Source: SIG603 sp964370115 (GTDB taxonomy: Bacteria; Bacillota; Clostridia; Oscillospirales; Acutalibacteraceae). From it: DNA of 14,643 nt. Numbering within the stretch: the first letter of the stretch is position 1; every line of letters starts with the position of its first letter. The DNA lies in the NCBI GenBank assembly GCA_964370115.1, contig CAYJIA010000052.1, forward strand, positions 1-14,643, given 5' to 3'. The translations under genes were made by a program, and so were the position numbers. The notes under the pieces are model-generated. The model did no database searches, was not told where the DNA came from, and worked only from the letters and a program-made list of their open reading frames with translations. This document shows, in pieces, positions 13,833 through 14,643 of this stretch.

Positions 13833-13864
13833 AAATCACTCAGAGCATAAGCTTTGAGTGATTT
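13833..13864 (+). terminator. Rho-independent terminator of cassette 2
   Basis: A 14-bp stem (13833-13846 with 13851-13864) with one G-T wobble, loop ATAA, then more T. It begins five bases after the identical repeat ends. It has the same general plan as the cassette 1 terminator (an A-run, CACTCA, its complement, a T-run), but many positions differ. Confidence 0.85.
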
Positions 13865-14074
13865 TTTGTGTTATTATTCGCCGTAATTTTAATTGTACAT
13901 TGTAGGGGCGGTCATCGGCCGCCCGTGAATTTTCCGTAAGTTTTAATTTTATATCGTAGGGGAGGGTTCTTGCCTTTTGGTTTTGCGGTGAATTTGCGGA
14001 CAGAGGCAGAGCCATGTCCATACATCACAACTTGGGTTTTTAGAGATTATGTTTATACTATAATAAATGAAAAC
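13865..14074. other. Intergenic repeat region between cassette 2 and the XRE gene
   Basis: No gene supported. It holds two GTAGGGG repeat copies (13902-13924 and 13956-13962), each preceded by a TTTTAATT-type run, and a degenerate G/C-richer tail to about 14030. The minus-strand frame through it is made of repeat sequence. Confidence 0.5.
13902..13924 (+). repeat. GTAGGGG intergenic repeat, copy 3, with intact palindrome
   Basis: GTAGGGGCGG-TCATCGG-CCGCCC. The 6-bp stem GGGCGG/CCGCCC (13906-13911 with 13919-13924) is perfect. It shares the head and the TCATCGGCC segment with copy 1 at 11949. A shorter fourth copy (GTAGGGG with a lost palindrome) is at 13956. Confidence 0.65.
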
Positions 14075-14539
14075 TTATCTTGTACCTAAATTTTTTCCTA
14101 CAATATAAATTCCAATCAACATTTCAACGATTGATATTCCTAATAATAATCCAGCCATAAAATCTTTAAAATCAGAACCAACCAATGTATACGAAATTGC
14201 CTGTAATGCAATCCCCATTACAACTAATAAAATTCCATATATAATTTCTTTTTGCTTTTCTAATTCTTGTGTTTTTCTAAGCAAATCTAAAATCAGTTCA
14301 TTGTCATAAACATGGTCATTTTTTTCTTCGCTTATTTCACCATCTATCAATTCTGCCACTGTAACATCTAACTTTTCACATAAGCTCTTTATAATAGAAT
14401 AGTCTGGCATACATTTTCCAGTTTCCCATTTTGAAATAGTCTTATTTGAAACTCCAATTTCTTCTGCTAGTTGTTGCTGTGTGAAATTTTTTTGTTTTCT
14501 CCTTAAAGATATGAATTTACCTATAACCAATGTGTTCAT
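14075..14539 (-). CDS. XRE-family transcriptional regulator with two membrane helices
   Basis: 154 residues. An N-terminal Cro/CI-type helix-turn-helix (about 6-62) contains FTQQQLAEEIGVSNKTISKWETGKCMPDYSIIKSLCEKLDVTVAELI. A charged helical linker (about 78-98) and two hydrophobic helices (99-119 and 126-148) follow. HTH proteins with C-terminal membrane helices are common in Firmicutes, and are thought to be membrane-tethered regulators of envelope or peptide responses. The start at 14539 has a perfect AAGGAGG seven bases upstream. The gene is visibly more AT-rich than the nfn and cotJ genes and has no same-strand neighbour in the window, so recent acquisition is possible. It faces the peptide cassettes convergently, 247 bases from the repeat. 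Any regulatory link is speculation. Confidence 0.82.
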   Translation of the reverse strand: MNTLVIGKFISLRRKQKNFTQQQLAEEIGVSNKTISKWETGKCMPDYSIIKSLCEKLDVTVAELIDGEISEEKNDHVYDNELILDLLRKTQELEKQKEIIYGILLVVMGIALQAISYTLVGSDFKDFMAGLLLGISIVEMLIGIYIVGKNLGTR

Positions 14540-14643
14540 GTGTATTCCTCCTTGTTTTTCAATAATAAAAGAATAACTCTTGTTTGTATAAATTAAAACC
14601 CTTTATAAGTAGAATATAGGTGGAATTGGACTCTAAACTTATT
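14540..14643. other. Upstream region of the XRE gene, window edge
   Basis: AT-rich. A TATACA-like -10 can be read on the minus strand near 14584-14589, but no convincing -35 goes with it, so no promoter is called. Nothing else is seen up to the window end. Confidence 0.3.

Noticed and set aside
13836..14021. 61-residue minus-strand frame after cassette 2
   Set aside because: It runs through the terminator and two GTAGGGG repeats; its residues are translated repeat sequence with no ribosome-binding site.

Overview
The window looks like a chromosomal segment of a low-GC, anaerobic, spore-forming member of the Clostridia. The evidence is a complete cotJABC spore-coat operon, an NfnAB electron-bifurcating transhydrogenase pair typical of fermentative anaerobes, strong Shine-Dalgarno sites, sigma-A-type promoters, and intergenic 'GTAGGGG' palindromic repeats of the kind seen in clostridial genomes. 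No rRNA, tRNA, CRISPR array or transposase gene was seen.

Region 1 (about 50-7380, all minus strand) is a membrane-export block. Transcription begins at 7340 or so. The order is an ABC ATPase with an N-terminal zinc ribbon, a zinc-ribbon single-pass membrane protein with a large outer domain, and two ABC-2-type permeases. A second promoter then drives a seven-TM GHKL sensor-kinase-like protein that lacks its catalytic motifs, and a NahK-like sugar 1-kinase closed by a terminator that overlaps its stop codon. A long imperfect inverted repeat lies between the ABC promoter and its first gene.

Region 2 (about 7430-8650, minus) is cotJA-cotJB-cotJC with a sigma-E-like promoter, a strong terminator, and a heptamer repeat that encodes the last CotJC residues.

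Region 3 (about 8690-12030, plus) is nfnA-nfnB followed by a P-loop cytidylate-kinase-like protein with an extra C-terminal domain, ending at a good terminator.

Region 4 (12045-13864, plus) is the most unusual part. Two copies of a 736-bp cassette, identical as far as I could align them by eye, lie in direct orientation 312 bp apart. Each has a perfect consensus promoter (TTGACA-N17-TATAAT) and two 55-codon genes. The two peptides of a cassette differ in their N-terminal parts but share a C-terminal motif, I-T-[IV]-x-G-V-T-M-P. I do not recognise the family. Precursor or signalling peptides is a hypothesis only. Each cassette is followed by its own, differently sequenced terminator.

Region 5 (13865-14643) holds intergenic repeats and a minus-strand XRE-type regulator with two membrane segments, which is AT-rich compared with the other large genes.
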